Made by a program: the position numbers and the translations under genes
Origin: Macrosoma leucophasiata
Lineage: Eukaryota > Arthropoda > Insecta > Lepidoptera > Hedylidae
Assembly: GCA_036365455.1 (NCBI GenBank)
Contig: JAWQUS010000019.1
Coordinates: 11,632,001-11,696,000, forward strand
DNA: 64,000 nt
Direction of reading: 5' to 3'
Notes under the pieces: model-generated
Databases searched by the model: none
Told to the model about the DNA's origin: nothing
What the model saw: only the letters and a program-made list of their open reading frames with translations
Shown: one piece after another, positions 1 through 9,862 of the stretch
Layout of the letters: each line of letters starts with the position of its first letter
Numbering within the stretch: the first letter of the stretch is position 1

Positions 1-670
1 GTAAGGTGCGAAAGAGATAACTCTACATACTACATACTACATACATAGCGATGGCTATTGATGATATTTCTCATAAATTTCACAAGTATGTGAATTCGTG
101 AGTCTTAGCATGCTAATTGCTATTAATTGCTATTGCTATGTTATTTGCTAATATGCTAATAACTGATACCTAATGAAGTGTTTTCTCTGTTAATATACAA
201 ATTAATACGACACTGATGCACGGTACAACTCTAGTATGTTTATGTTTGCATCATTATTATGTTTGTAACGATGTTTCTTTTTATTAATAAATAAAATAAT
301 TAAAATTAAAGGGTGCCATGCTAATTATTATTCAAAAAATCTCACGCATTCATTCAATAAACGATCCTCAATGCAAACAAATCGAAGATAATAACAAAAT
401 AATTGCGAATTAGCGTTTCTCATTCCGCAGAATTTTACAACTTCATTTAATTTGTGAAATACTACAGCATTAGCATGATATCAATTAATGCGAATGCTAA
501 TTAATCCATTACTACTACATACCCGAAATAAAGCACTAGAAGGTGTAAGGGTCATCACGACGCAAGGTCTTAAGATTTAAAAATATTTAATCAAAATGGT
601 ACACTTACCGACTCTATCTCCCTTTGCTGCTCGAAATTACATGTAACAAAAGAAAATATATTATTATTTT
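1..670. other. AT-rich sequence, no gene seen
   Basis: Low-complexity AT-rich DNA with short 'tacatac' runs near the start. No long ORF, splice pair, RNA gene or recognised repeat was found. Confidence 0.5.
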
Positions 671-671
671 A

Positions 672-960
672 CTGGTGGTAGAGCTCCAGTGACGGAGCTC
701 GCAGGCGTAGGCACCACCGCATTACCTGATTTACTTGCCGCTAAATGGTAGTGTTCAGCACTATCGTGTTCCGGTCAGGTGGTAATGTACGGCCCTGTAA
801 TTTCCGGCACAGAGGCATAACACCTTAGGCCTCAGGAGTGGTAACGCATTTGCATTTTGACCTTGGTCTTTGTGTGGATGTCTATAGGCTGCAGTCATCA
901 CTTAACATCAATGTGAACTGCATGATTGTTTGCCACTTCAATAACATTAAAAAAAAAAAA
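672..960 (+). repeat. SINE-A, near full-length copy (family description here)
   Basis: SINE-A is the commonest repeat in the window. A full copy is about 290 bp. It starts 'ctggtggtagagctccagtg' and its first 45 bp can fold: GGTGGT pairs with ACCACC, and GAGCTCC pairs with GGAGCTC. A middle section carries 'gtgttccggtcaggtgg' and 'ttccggcacagaggcataac'. The 3' part runs 'ggctgcagtcatcacttaac' to 'ccattacat' and then poly(A). No clear tRNA B box was seen, so the promoter type is uncertain. Order and content resemble the butterfly Metulj SINEs; that match is from memory. This copy is complete and ends in 12 A. Confidence 0.85.
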
Positions 961-979
961 CAACACAATATTCATAATA

Positions 980-1125
980 TGTCGGCCCTGTAATTTCCGG
1001 CACAGAGGCATAACACCTTAGGCCTCAGGAGTCTTGGTCTTTGTGTGAGTGTCTATAGGCTGCAGTCATCACTTAACATGAATGTAAACGGCATGATTGT
1101 TTGCCACTTCCATTACATAAAAAAA
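980..1125 (+). repeat. SINE-A, 5'-truncated with internal deletion
   Basis: Begins in the 'ggccctgtaatttccggcac' section and skips about 30 bp after 'cctcaggagt'. It keeps the full 3' end and a short A tail. It lies 20 bp after the previous copy and is followed directly by a SINE-B head, an arrangement repeated at 2150-2425. Confidence 0.8.
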
Positions 1126-1137
1126 TCGAGTGAAAAA

Positions 1138-1235
1138 TAATTGCCTGAGTAGTCTACGGGTAGTAGGCCACTATTGCTACACTCCTGGGTTTGATTCCTG
1201 GGTCGGCTGCTATTATAGATAACGGTTAGTAATTC
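1138..1235 (+). repeat. SINE-B head fragment
   Basis: Diverged 5' part of SINE-B: 'cctgagtagtctacgggtag', then a B-box-like 'gggtttgattcctggg' and 'agataacggttag'. The body is missing. It joins the SINE-A tail through the same short linker ('gtgaaaaat') seen at 2318-2331. Confidence 0.7.
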
Positions 1236-1280
1236 TTTAAATCCCTTGAATCCTCTGCACTGTACTTTTGACAGTTAGCT

Positions 1281-1322
1281 GAATATTGCCAAACCATTCT
1301 AATAGATGGTTTGGCAATATTC
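1281..1322. repeat. Palindrome at the 5' junction of a LINE-D insertion
   Basis: Perfect 16 bp arms at 1281-1296 and 1307-1322 around a 10-base loop. The left arm is flanking DNA. The right arm is an inverted copy of it, lying between the target-site duplication (1295-1304) and the truncated LINE. Confidence 0.8.
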
Positions 1323-1691
1323 ACCGATCGCGTTCGTAATGAAGATGTAAGAAAGAGACTTTGTGTGAATGATAGTATCGGTGTAAAAATGAAAAAAGGC
1401 ATGCTCCGATGGTTCGGGCATATAGAAAGAATGTCGAATGAGCGAATGACTAAACAGATGTACAATGCGAATGTGGATGGTTGCAGAGGCCCAGAAAGAC
1501 CACGGCTGACCTACCATGACCAAATAGGTCGAGTTCTGTCTGATGGTGGGGTCAAAAGTCTTAGGAATCGGCGTGCATGTATGAAGAGAATGATGAAGGT
1601 AGACGAGGCACGAGAGGTTTGTCAGAACCGGGATGTCTGGCGCTCTACACTCTCTGCCTACCCCGTTAGGGACCTGGCGTGAAGATACATA
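1323..1691 (+). pseudogene. LINE-D fragment, C-terminal end of a reverse transcriptase protein
   Basis: Codes for the last 120 residues of a non-LTR retrotransposon protein, with landmarks 'RVRNEDVRKRLC', 'MLRWFGHIERMSNERM', 'RPRLTYHDQIGRV' and 'SAYPVRDLA' before the stop at 1680-1682. The 3' end is 'gacctggcgtgaagataca'. The copy is 5'-truncated and flanked by the 10 bp duplication 'cattctaata' (1295-1304 and 1692-1701). No catalytic region remains. The clade cannot be fixed from this end alone. Close copies lie at 9374 (+), 9975 (-), 3239 (-) and 62175 (-). Confidence 0.8.
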
Positions 1692-1701
1692 CATTCTAAT
1701 A

Positions 1702-2086
1702 AATTATATATAATAAATTAACTCTTAACTCTTGTACGAATCTGTACGTGCGTGTGTTCTTGTTTTTTTGTTATGAACTTAGTTTTTTTTTTAATTGTCG
1801 TTCGTCTACTGTTACCGTTTTAAATACCTACACCTAATCGTATATGCGGTAACTTATGATTGGCCTTCATTTCTGTAACTCCCGGTTACATGTCTATTTA
1901 TTGTTATAACTAGCTGTTGGTTACCCTAATATTGTAAAAATAAAATTAAAATAAAATAAAATAGGATGGTAGGTAGTAAATCCAGCAGCATACGATAAGG
2001 CTACCGCTACTACGATCTCCAATCCGCCTGCCAACCGTGGCACCAATCCGCCTGTCAAGCGTGGCGATTATGGCATATTCACCTCA
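1702..2086. other. AT-rich spacer with a family N trace
   Basis: Mostly AT-rich. At 1975-2065 the text 'cgccaatcctc'-type motifs of family N appear ('aatccgcctgccaaccgtgg'), but too degraded to bound. Confidence 0.35.
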
Positions 2087-2318
2087 CTGGTGGTAGAGCT
2101 CCAGTGACGAAGCTCGCGGGCGTAGGTACCACCGCATTACCTAACATTTGTACGGCCCTGTAATTTCCGGCACAGAGGCATAACACCTTATGCCTCAGGA
2201 GTGGTAACGCATCTGCATTTTGACCTTGGTCTTTGTGTGAGTGTCTATAGGCTGCAGTCATCACTTAACATCAATGTGAACTGCATGCTTGTTGGCCACT
2301 TCCATTACATAAAAAAAA
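2087..2318 (+). repeat. SINE-A with internal deletion
   Basis: Complete head and 3' end. About 55 bp is missing after 'gcattacctaa', covering the 'cttgccgctaaatgg' section. Followed by a short linker and a SINE-B copy, as at 980-1235. Confidence 0.85.
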
Positions 2319-2330
2319 GTCAGTGAAAAA

Positions 2331-2640
2331 TGATTGCCTGAATAGCCTACAGGTAGTATTCCACTATTACTACACTCCTGGGCTTGATTCCTGGCTCGGC
2401 GGCTATTAAAGATAACGGTTAGTTAACCTATATCTGTGTTTCTATTGGATTTTTCCATTTTCTGGAAGTTGCCCAGTACCTAAATTTGGTAATGGGCCTG
2501 AAGATGTCAACAAGCTCTCTGCTACATGGGCTAAAACGTAACCGGCGAATTAAGGTTGTTTGCATGTATGATTGTATGCATGTTTTACCTTTGCCTACCC
2601 CTTCCGTGAATACAGGGGTGACGTACCATGGTTTAAAATC
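2331..2640 (+). repeat. SINE-B, old diverged copy
   Basis: Shows all parts of SINE-B: the A-box-like 'tagcctacaggtag', the B-box-like 'gggcttgattcctggc', a body with 'tctattggatttttccattt', and the tail 'cctaccccttccgtgaatac'. Many substitutions indicate age. The open frame across it has no likeness to a protein. Confidence 0.75.
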
Positions 2641-2879
2641 TTCCTTAAAGAAAAGATTGTTGAGGGATCAAACCCGGCAACTCGCCCGCCCTATCACTAA
2701 GCCAACTAGTTGCAAATTAAAGAAAATAACTTGTACGGAGATCCAGAAATGCATGGAAGCAGACGTTTTTATGTGTGTCTTGATATCCCATGTTTAGCCC
2801 CGTATACCGAAAGGTAAGAAGGGGAATGGGAGGTGGTGGGATAATTAAACCAACTAGTTTAACAACATTACAATATTAA

Positions 2880-3212
2880 AAACGTAACTTCACGCCTGTA
2901 ATCCCTGAAGGGGTAGGCAGAGGTAAATGATACGCCGGTTACGTTTTGGCCCATGTAACAGGTGGCGAGCCTGTTGACATCTCCGGGCACATTACCAAAC
3001 TTCGAGGAACTGGGAAATTTCCAGAAAATTGAAAAATCCCAATAGAACCAGAGATAAAGGACTTAACACCATTAACTCTGATAATCATCTACGCTGAGGT
3101 CCTGGATTCGATTCCCCTACCAGGGAATCGAATCCAGGACCTCAGCGTAGTAGTAATGGACAGGCCATTATTACTACGCTGAAGTCCTGGATTATACCAC
3201 TAGACTACAGGG
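2880..3212 (-). repeat. SINE-B carrying a 28 bp perfect palindrome
   Basis: Reverse-strand SINE-B with tail at 2880 ('acgtaacttcacgcctgtaa'). In the tRNA-like head, 3089-3116 and 3123-3150 are perfect 28 bp inverted arms around a 6-base loop, spanning the B box. A second, partial copy of the head follows to 3212. The head is therefore rearranged, not a plain tRNA-like fold. Confidence 0.8.
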
Positions 3213-3238
3213 GCAATACAATATTCCCGCTGGAATAT

Positions 3239-3340
3239 GTGTTTATCTTCACGCCAGGTCCCTAACGGGGTAGGCAGAGAGTTTAATACGCCAGATATCC
3301 CGGTCCGTCAGGTGTGTCAACAACTTTCGTGCCTCTCATA
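3239..3340 (-). pseudogene. LINE-D 3' end fragment
   Basis: Reverse-strand end of LINE-D: 'tcttcacgccaggtccctaa', 'ggggtaggcagagag', then the codons before it. Only about 30 codons remain. Confidence 0.65.
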
Positions 3341-3466
3341 CATGACTGTACTGTTAGCTTGAACAATAGATCTCTTATTCATTTTAAGAGTGGTCCAATC
3401 GCCGTAAGAAATTATTTTAATTTAACTTAATCCGGCGACAGTTGACGGAAACCTCATGTAGGTAAC

Positions 3467-4132
3467 CACGGAATAGATAAATAAGGATGGAAAGGCCTTT
3501 GCTGCAGTTTAGTACTAGAACCAGTGTCGCCGCTTTTCTCCCACCGTGCAATTTCTTACACAAATGTAACACCATCTCGACAATCACTTACACATTAATC
3601 TCAGGGCAGCTATTCGTTTGCGTAAGTTTGCATACTAAGATGTAACGCCCGTAGACAATAAATACTCGCACGCACACAACAATATACTCACCAATAAACT
3701 AGTCGAAGTGTAGCGAACGCATTACATGCTGTACATTGCCAGTGGAGACAGTAATAGCGTTAATTGAGCGAGTGCTTAACGAGCAATGTATTAGCTAGCA
3801 GTAACGTTTAAATAATGCAGTTTTAGTTCGAATATTCATATTCCTTTGTATATTTATATGTTTTTTACAAGTATTATAACAATAAATGTTATTTGTGACT
3901 TACCGTTCAAAAGATATACCTCCTCGCTTTATACTTGAGGTCTGACATTTCATATTACATGTTAAAATTGGCACTACATGGTATTTTACCAAGAGATGCG
4001 TCGTTCGAAGCAGTCTACACGACACTACGAGCGGCGAACGAATGGTTCTGCCGAACTGTGTGTGTTCACGCATAGTTGTCGCGCGCTTGCCACGCCCACA
4101 TTACCATTCCATCTTTATTTATCTATTCCGTG
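3467..4132. mobile_element. Element L: 666 bp TIR element (hAT-like MITE)
   Basis: The ends are inverted repeats of about 26 bp with one mismatch. Both read 'cacggaatagataaataa' inward and then 'gatggaa'. The element is flanked by a perfect 8 bp duplication 'taggtaac' (3459-3466 and 4133-4140). Eight-base duplications are typical of hAT transposons. No transposase frame is present, so it is non-autonomous. The interior is unique, AT-rich sequence apart from a GC-richer right end. Confidence 0.75.
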
Positions 4133-4463
4133 TAGGTAACAATACGTCTGTGAGTAGCCAGGGCAAACGGCTACTAAATAAATTATTTTTTCATGCAAGT
4201 GAATAACAAAAATTGAAAAGAAGAACGCAAAAAAGAAATTGTGAACAATCCAAAACATCAAATATACGACTAATTACAAGACCCGACATTTTGTATCGAA
4301 CGATTTTTACCGACTAAATACACGGAATAATGTCAAAGCGAGCCTTATGTCCGCGCTTTAGCGTTTTAACGAATTAATTGGTCGGAATTTCACTTTTCCA
4401 GAGTTTTTTAGGCGGCTTTTTTAGTGATGTTATCGAAATATATCGATAAATTTCAAGATTTTT

Positions 4464-4522
4464 CTGGTGGTAGGGTGCCAGTGTAGAAGCTCGAAGGTGT
4501 AAGCACCACCATATAAAAAAAA
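4464..4522 (+). repeat. SINE-A head only
   Basis: Only the 45 bp head hairpin ('ggtggtagggtgccagtg' to 'gcaccacc'), followed by 'atat' and A-rich sequence. Everything downstream of the head is absent. Confidence 0.65.
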
Positions 4523-4534
4523 TAGACTAACACT

Positions 4535-4715
4535 CACCGCCCCACACTAGGTATAAACCTGTGTCGTGGGTGCCGTTGTACACACACAACACAATACATA
4601 AACACCCAGACCCGAAACAAATATCTGTAGGCCATACATATATTTGTCCCGGTGCGGGGATCGAACCCGCGCCTTTTCGAATCAAACGATAGGGACTAAC
4701 CGGGCTGTCATTACA
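4535..4715 (-). repeat. SINE-E (family description here)
   Basis: SINE-E is about 200 bp with a tRNA-like head: 'cccggttagtccagcggtg' (A box), then the B box 'gggttcgatccccgcaccgg' closing a good T-stem. The body is 'caaatatttgtagg', 'tttcgggtctgggtgtttgtg' and 'acggcacccacgacacagg', ending 'gtggggctgtgagtg'. Here it lies on the reverse strand, with a damaged anticodon region. Confidence 0.8.
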
Positions 4716-4803
4716 TATGTAACAGCTGTTGAGTAAAGTAATCCTTAAAAATATGGGAAGTATCTTCCAAATCATCTTGTATATTTATTACAAACACATT
4801 CTA

Positions 4804-5086
4804 CTGGTGGTAGAGCTCCAGTGACGGAGCTCGCGGGCGTAGGCATCACCGCATTACTTAATATACTTGCCGCTAAATAGTAGTATTCATCACTATAGTG
4901 TTCCGATCAGGTGGTAATGGACGGTCCTGTAATTTCCGACACAGAGGCATAACACCTTAGGCCTCAGAAGTGGTAACGCATCTGCATTTTGACCTCTGGT
5001 CTTTGTGTGGGTGTCTATAGGCTGCAGTCATCACTTAACATTAATGTGAACATGCTTGTTCGCCCCTTGCATTACTTAAAAAAAAA
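4804..5086 (+). repeat. SINE-A, near full-length
   Basis: Complete copy with scattered substitutions and a short deletion near the 3' end ('gaacatgcttg'). Poly(A) tail. Confidence 0.85.
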
Positions 5087-5323
5087 GGTTTTAAAATAAA
5101 GAATAAAGTATCGATATCGATAAAAAGCGAAGGCACATCAATATCACTTAATCCGATTACGGTAGTAGGCTGTATTTCAAGGCTTTGCCAAGTTGCGAGT
5201 GGTTTTTGTCTCTACATATTTTATTGGAGAGATTTTCCCTGTTCTGAGAATTCCATTTTTAAATTTCCACTCTAAATTTAATATTCATTATGCCGTTCAA
5301 TGCTAGTATTCTCCATTTTAAGT

Positions 5324-5746
5324 TATGGCTAGGAGACGTGGATGCTGAAAAAAGCTGACAGAAACCGCATTGACGTCTTCGTAATGTGGTGTTGGCGGAA
5401 GATGCTACACATTCCGTGGACTGCCTTTCGCACGAACTAGTCCATCCTTCGTGAACTCAATATCCACGAACGGCTTTCTACCACCTGTCTAAAAAGAATC
5501 CTGGAGTTCTTTGGTCACATCGCACGCAAAGACGGAAATAATCTGAAACAGCTCATGGTGACCGGGAAGGTGGACAGGTAACCGAGAGGTCGTTCTCCAA
5601 TCAGATGGTCTGACCAGGTCCGTTCAACTTTCGATACCAAGCTGCATGACGCTCTCCACAATACAAAGGACAGAAAAAAGTGGAAGGAAGTCGTGAAAGT
5701 GAAACTGTGTTCCCAACGAGGTTATCACGACAAGGAGGTTGCCGTA
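5324..5746 (+). pseudogene. RTE-clade LINE fragment (reverse transcriptase C-terminus)
   Basis: Reads as the protein end typical of insect RTE elements: 'ETWMLKKADRNRIDVF', 'MWCWRKMLHIPWTAF', 'ILEFFGHIARKDGNNLKQLM' and 'RSPIRWSDQVRS'. Three stop codons interrupt the frame (5330-5332, 5438 and 5579, approximate). The endonuclease and the polymerase core are absent. It is a dead, 5'-truncated copy. RTE is the lineage whose 3' end resembles the SINE-C tail. Confidence 0.8.
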
Positions 5747-5812
5747 CAAAACTATGCTTTAATATTTTCCGATTTCAGTTACTTTTAAATACATTGCTAT
5801 TTAGTTTTTTTT

Positions 5813-6200
5813 ATTTTTTTTTGTAAGGAAGGTGGCAAACAAGCATTCAGTTCACATCGATGTATAGTGATGACTGCGGCCTATAGACTTCTACATAAAA
5901 ACCAGAGGTCAAAATGCAGATGCGTTATCACTCCTGAGGCCTAAGTGTCTCTATATATGTATGTCTCTATGTATGTCTCTGTGCCGGAAATAACATGGTC
6001 GTGGCCACCTGACCGGAACACGATAATGCTGAACACTACCATTTCGTTTGTTAGTCCTAGCAACATTTTTACATGAAAATGTTTTTGGCGGGATTACCAT
6101 TTAAACTGAAAACGAAAGCGCTGAACACTACCATATGGCGGCATTAGGTAATGTGGTGGTGTCTACGCCCTCGAGTTCCTACTAGTATTCTACCACCAGT
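5813..6200 (-). repeat. SINE-A with two internal expansions
   Basis: Reverse-strand full copy. One expansion is a 'tctctatatatgtatg' microsatellite near 5949-5978. The other is a 77 bp insert at 6043-6119 flanked by a perfect 15 bp duplication 'gctgaacactaccat' (6028-6042 and 6120-6134). The insert ends are short inverted repeats ('ttcgttt'/'aaacgaa'). Confidence 0.8.
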
Positions 6201-6205
6201 AAAAA

Positions 6206-6490
6206 AAAGCTGTTCGTTAGTCTCGCTAAAACTCGAGAACGGCTCGACTGATTTGGCTAATTTTGGTTTTCAATGATTTTTGGGAAGCTTTAAAAGGTAA
6301 AAAATATAGAGAAATTATAGGGAAATAGTAAAAAATACAATTTCATTTTTCCATAGAAATAGTCCGTATCTATCAAACCCTTGACATATACAGCTAGTAT
6401 TATATAAATTCTTTATAGTAAATATATACATTTTATTTTACTGTAAATATATTAAGTAGTCATTTAGTTTTATTGGCATCATGTCTTTGA
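6206..6490. other. AT-rich spacer, nothing recognised
   Basis: 'tgttcgttagtctcgctaaa' and the sequence after it resemble text at 36470-36640 and 49020-49070, so this may be another old repeat. No gene seen. Confidence 0.35.
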
Positions 6491-6762
6491 TTGCCTCAGT
6501 AGCCTAGTGGTAGCAGGCCACTACCACTACGCTGAGGTCCTGGGTTCGATTCCCGGGTCGGTAAATATTAGAAATAACGGTGTAAAATCCTTTATCTCTG
6601 GTTCTATTGGGATACCTCGAAGTTTGGTAATGTGCCAATAGGCTCGCCACCTGTTACATGGGCCAAAACGTAACCGGCGAATCGCGGGTGTTCGCATGTA
6701 TGATTGAATGCGTGCATTTACCGCTGCCTACCCCTTCGGGGATTACAGGCGTTAAGTTACGT
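6491..6762 (+). repeat. SINE-B (family description here)
   Basis: SINE-B is about 300 bp. The head is tRNA-like: 'cctcagtagcctagtggtag' (A box) and 'tgggttcgattcccgggtcg' (B box in a perfect T-arm). The body has 'tctctggttctattggga', 'gccacctgttacatgggcc' and 'aaaacgtaaccggcgaatc'. The tail 'ctgcctaccccttcgggga' plus 'ttacaggcgtgaagttacgt' has no poly(A). This copy has a small deletion in the body ('gggatacctcg'). Confidence 0.9.
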
Positions 6763-6806
6763 AATTTTATTAAAATACGCTTCGTTCACAGCTCCAGATC
6801 AGATAT

Positions 6807-6955
6807 TATATAAACCTGTGTCGTGGACGTCGTTGTACACATACAACACATACACAAACATCCAGACCCGAAACCTACATCTGTAAGCCATACAAATATT
6901 TGTCCCAGTGCGGGGATCGAACCCGCGACATTCACACCGCTGGACTAACCGGGTC
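6807..6955 (-). repeat. SINE-E
   Basis: Reverse-strand copy with B box 'gggatcgaacccgcg' (read in reverse) and body intact. The anticodon-arm region is shortened. Confidence 0.75.
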
Positions 6956-7317
6956 AAAAGTGTATTGCCATCATGTTGTTTTTTTTTTCTTTTTTTTAAG
7001 GGTTTTGAAGGTGTTTTCCTGCGGTACCCTAAAACTGTCCCCGCACACGTTGCCCCACTTAATTCTTAATGAATCTCTCATCATTTACCTTGCAGCTTAT
7101 CTCACTAATTAATTTTGTTCATTTTTAATTACAATCCACCCTGCGTCCGCTATAATAATTTTTATTAATGCAGCTTCTTTACAATGGGGTGGACTTTAAA
7201 CCGGTATTAATGATGTAAATTTACAACTGTTTTACGTTGAAGGGGTAGGCAGTGAGATTGAAGTACTCAAACAGTGTATTTATTTTATTGACACACCTAT
7301 TTATTGACGCACATATT
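6956..7317. other. Spacer, nothing recognised
   Basis: Contains an oligo(T) run at 6975-6998 and AT-rich text. A 14-base SINE-B tail-like motif ('gaaggggtaggcag') occurs near 7240. Confidence 0.35.
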
Positions 7318-7658
7318 GAAGTGCGCCTGGCCCAGCTGCGCGCAGGCTGGTGTAGATCGTAAGCAATCTACTCGGTTAAGCACTAAAGGCGCGGTCGGAT
7401 AGTGTGACGGGTGACCGCTAGTGGCAAATTAAATGCGCGTTTCCGTGCTTCGGAGAGCACGTTAAGCCGTCGGTCCCGGTTAATATCGATGGATAGCAGT
7501 CGTGAAACCTTGTCGGAGGCCTTATCGGTTTGAAAAACATCCGACAGCGGGTTGGCCACTAACCCACCACCCACCTCCACCAATCCGTATTGGAGCAGCG
7601 TGGTTGGAGTAACCTCCAGCCTCTCCCCAAAAAGGGGAGAGACTCGTGTCCAGCGTCG
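7318..7658 (+). repeat. SINE-C, truncated at the 3' tail
   Basis: Carries the 5S-like head ('ctcggttaagcacta', 'gtgacgggtgaccgct'), the central 'cgtgcttcggagagcacg' section and most of the 3' part, but degrades after 'gagactcgtgtccagc'. A small duplication sits in the head ('ctgcgcgcaggctgg'). Confidence 0.85.
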
Positions 7659-7659
7659 T

Positions 7660-8215
7660 CGTGATTCGTCGCGCGCGCGATCTGTCAGATGGCGCCTCGA
7701 CCCCGCTCGAGGCCTACCCTCAACTCGGTAATGTAATTTTATAATACAGTTACTCTTTAAATGAAATAATGATTTTAAACGATAACAAAATCTTACAAAT
7801 CAAATTAACTTAAAATAATATTTTTAGCAAGGTATTTCTATAGCCTAGTACTTTACAGAACCAACAATAAACTTCTTGCTCCGACATGTATATATAGATT
7901 AACAAAACATATGTTGAGTTGGGATTGTAAAGGATGTTTTCGGAATTTCGCATGGTAACCAGGATGAAATGTTGATAGCGGAAAAGATTGATAATTTATG
8001 ATATTCCTTCACTTACACCCTCAAGAATTTAATATTAAGTAAAAAATAAATCCAGCTGGTATTATATAAAGACATCACATAACACTCCTGAAAGAAGGTC
8101 CAGGATGAGACGCCTGGTGACTGGTGACAGAATGAAAAATTGCAGCGCACCTAATTCCCTTCCACATTAGAGCGACAAAGATATAGAGACTATGGAAGTG
8201 GTGAGCGTAGTAGAT
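7660..8215. other. AT-rich spacer, nothing recognised
   Basis: No ORF of interest, no splice pair, no recognised repeat. Confidence 0.4.
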
Positions 8216-8481
8216 TTTTTAAATGAAATAAATCTGGTAAACGAGCAAGTAGTTTACATTGATGATAATCACTTAAATGCAGCCTGTAGACAGCCACACA
8301 AAATTCAGAGGTCAAAATGCAGATGCGTTGCTACCCCTGTGGCTTTAGTAATTGGTCTCTGTGATAGTTATTTCGTTACATTACCATCTAACCGGAACAC
8401 GATAATGCTGAACACTACCATTTGGCTACAGATAGATTAGGTACCTTAGAGTACAATTTAACTCTACCTCTCTACCTCCAG
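8216..8481 (-). repeat. SINE-A, old subfamily
   Basis: Diverged reverse copy with markers of the older subfamily: 'ctctgtgatagttatt' in place of 'ctctgtgccggaaatt', and 'accatctaaccggaacac' in place of 'accacctgaccggaacac'. The open frame across it is not a protein gene. Confidence 0.7.
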
Positions 8482-8564
8482 TAAATACTTACATACTACT
8501 AAAATAAATATAACGACTATTTCAATTAATTGGAAAGAAGCTGAAAACCTGGTGTAAACATTTA

Positions 8565-8851
8565 CTGGTGGTAGAGCTTCAGTGACGGAGCTCGCGGGCA
8601 TAGGCACCACCGCATTACCTAATATACTTGCCGCTAAATGGTAGTGTTCAGCACTATCGTGTTCCGGTCAGGTGGTAATGTACGGCCCTGTAATTTCCGG
8701 CACAGAGGCATAACACCTTAGGCCTCAGGAGTGGTAACGCATCCGCATTTTGACCTTTGTCTTTGTGTGGGTGTTTATAGGCTGCAGTCATCACTTAACA
8801 TCAATGTGAACTGCACGATTGCTTACCATTTCCATGACATAAAAAAAAAAA
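8565..8851 (+). repeat. SINE-A, full-length
   Basis: Complete young-type copy with 11 A at the end. Confidence 0.85.
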
Positions 8852-9373
8852 CCTATGATTTAATAACTATATTTTTGTGTCCTTTTTAATTTACTTTCAA
8901 ATGTATTTTTTCAAAGGTTTGACAAAGAAGTTTATGGACACATTGACATAACATGTCACTTCGTTTTACATTTCGTGCTTGTTCTGTGTGTAGTCTGTGT
9001 GTATAAATAAACATTTTATCCTTTGATTGACGGCAAAATAGCTAAAAATAACACTTACACCGTATGTATGTATACGTAATGAGAATAAAATTGGAAATAA
9101 AATATGCTTAGGCCGATCGTGCCTCTCTATCGCTTGTTCCGCGTTCTCGCTTGCTCGCTTGGCTCCGGCGAAATGTAACACATTCTCATGCGTGCAGACG
9201 GTGGTCATCGATTTTTATCACAAAAATGGTAAGTGGACGCCTAAATATGAGAATAGCCACCCACTGAGTCCAGGTTGAAGAATAGAAGAACTAGTAAGGT
9301 GCGTACTATTCCTGAATCCATTTCTGTTCACCCCTGGGAACCACCTCAGTAATTAAATAATAATATACTAGCC
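8852..9373. other. Spacer, nothing recognised
   Basis: Includes a moderately GC-rich patch at 9110-9205 with an 80-codon reverse frame. No domain, splice signal or start context supports it as a gene. Confidence 0.35.
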
Positions 9374-9862
9374 GTACATAATGCTGTACTTACTCCAACG
9401 CTTTTATATGGAAGCGAGAGCTGGGTATGCAGGAAACAGCATGAAAGTAAGTTGAACGCGGTCGAGATGAGATCTTTGCGCAAGATCTGCGGTGTATCAC
9501 TCACCGATCGCGTTCGTAATGAAGATGTAAGAAAGAGACTTTGTGTGAATGATAGTATCGGTGTAAAAATGAAAAAAGGCATGCTCCGATGGTTCGGGCA
9601 AATAGAAAGAATGTCGAATGAGCGAATGACTAAACAGATATACAATGCGAATGTGGATGGTTGCAGAGGCCCAGGAAGACCAAGGCTGACCTACCATGAC
9701 CAAATAGGTCGAGTTCTGTCTGATGGTGGGGTTAAAAGTCTTAGGAATCGGCGTGCATGTATGAAGAGAATGATGAAGGTAGACGAGGCACGAGAGGTTT
9801 GTCTGAACCGGGATATCTGGCGCTCTACACTCTCTGCCTACCCCGTTAGGGACCTGGCGTGA
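9374..9862 (+). pseudogene. LINE-D fragment, longest copy in the window
   Basis: An open frame of 163 codons from 9374 to the stop at 9860-9862. It starts inside the protein, with 'TPTLLYGSESWVCRKQHESK' and 'AVEMRSLRKICGVS', and then the same C-terminal region as at 1323. Non-LTR proteins have this 'LLYGSE.W' plus 'LR.ICGV' region after the reverse-transcriptase fingers and palm, so everything upstream is missing. The 3' end 'cctaccccgttagggacctg' plus 'gcgtgaagatac' matches the SINE-B tail in layout. The frame has no stop, so the copy is fairly young. Confidence 0.8.

Noticed and set aside
2486..2797. 103-codon + frame
   Set aside because: Lies over a diverged SINE-B and its flank, with no protein likeness.
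8966..9208. Reverse 80-codon frame in a GC-richer patch as a host exon
   Set aside because: No acceptor and donor pair in phase and no domain.
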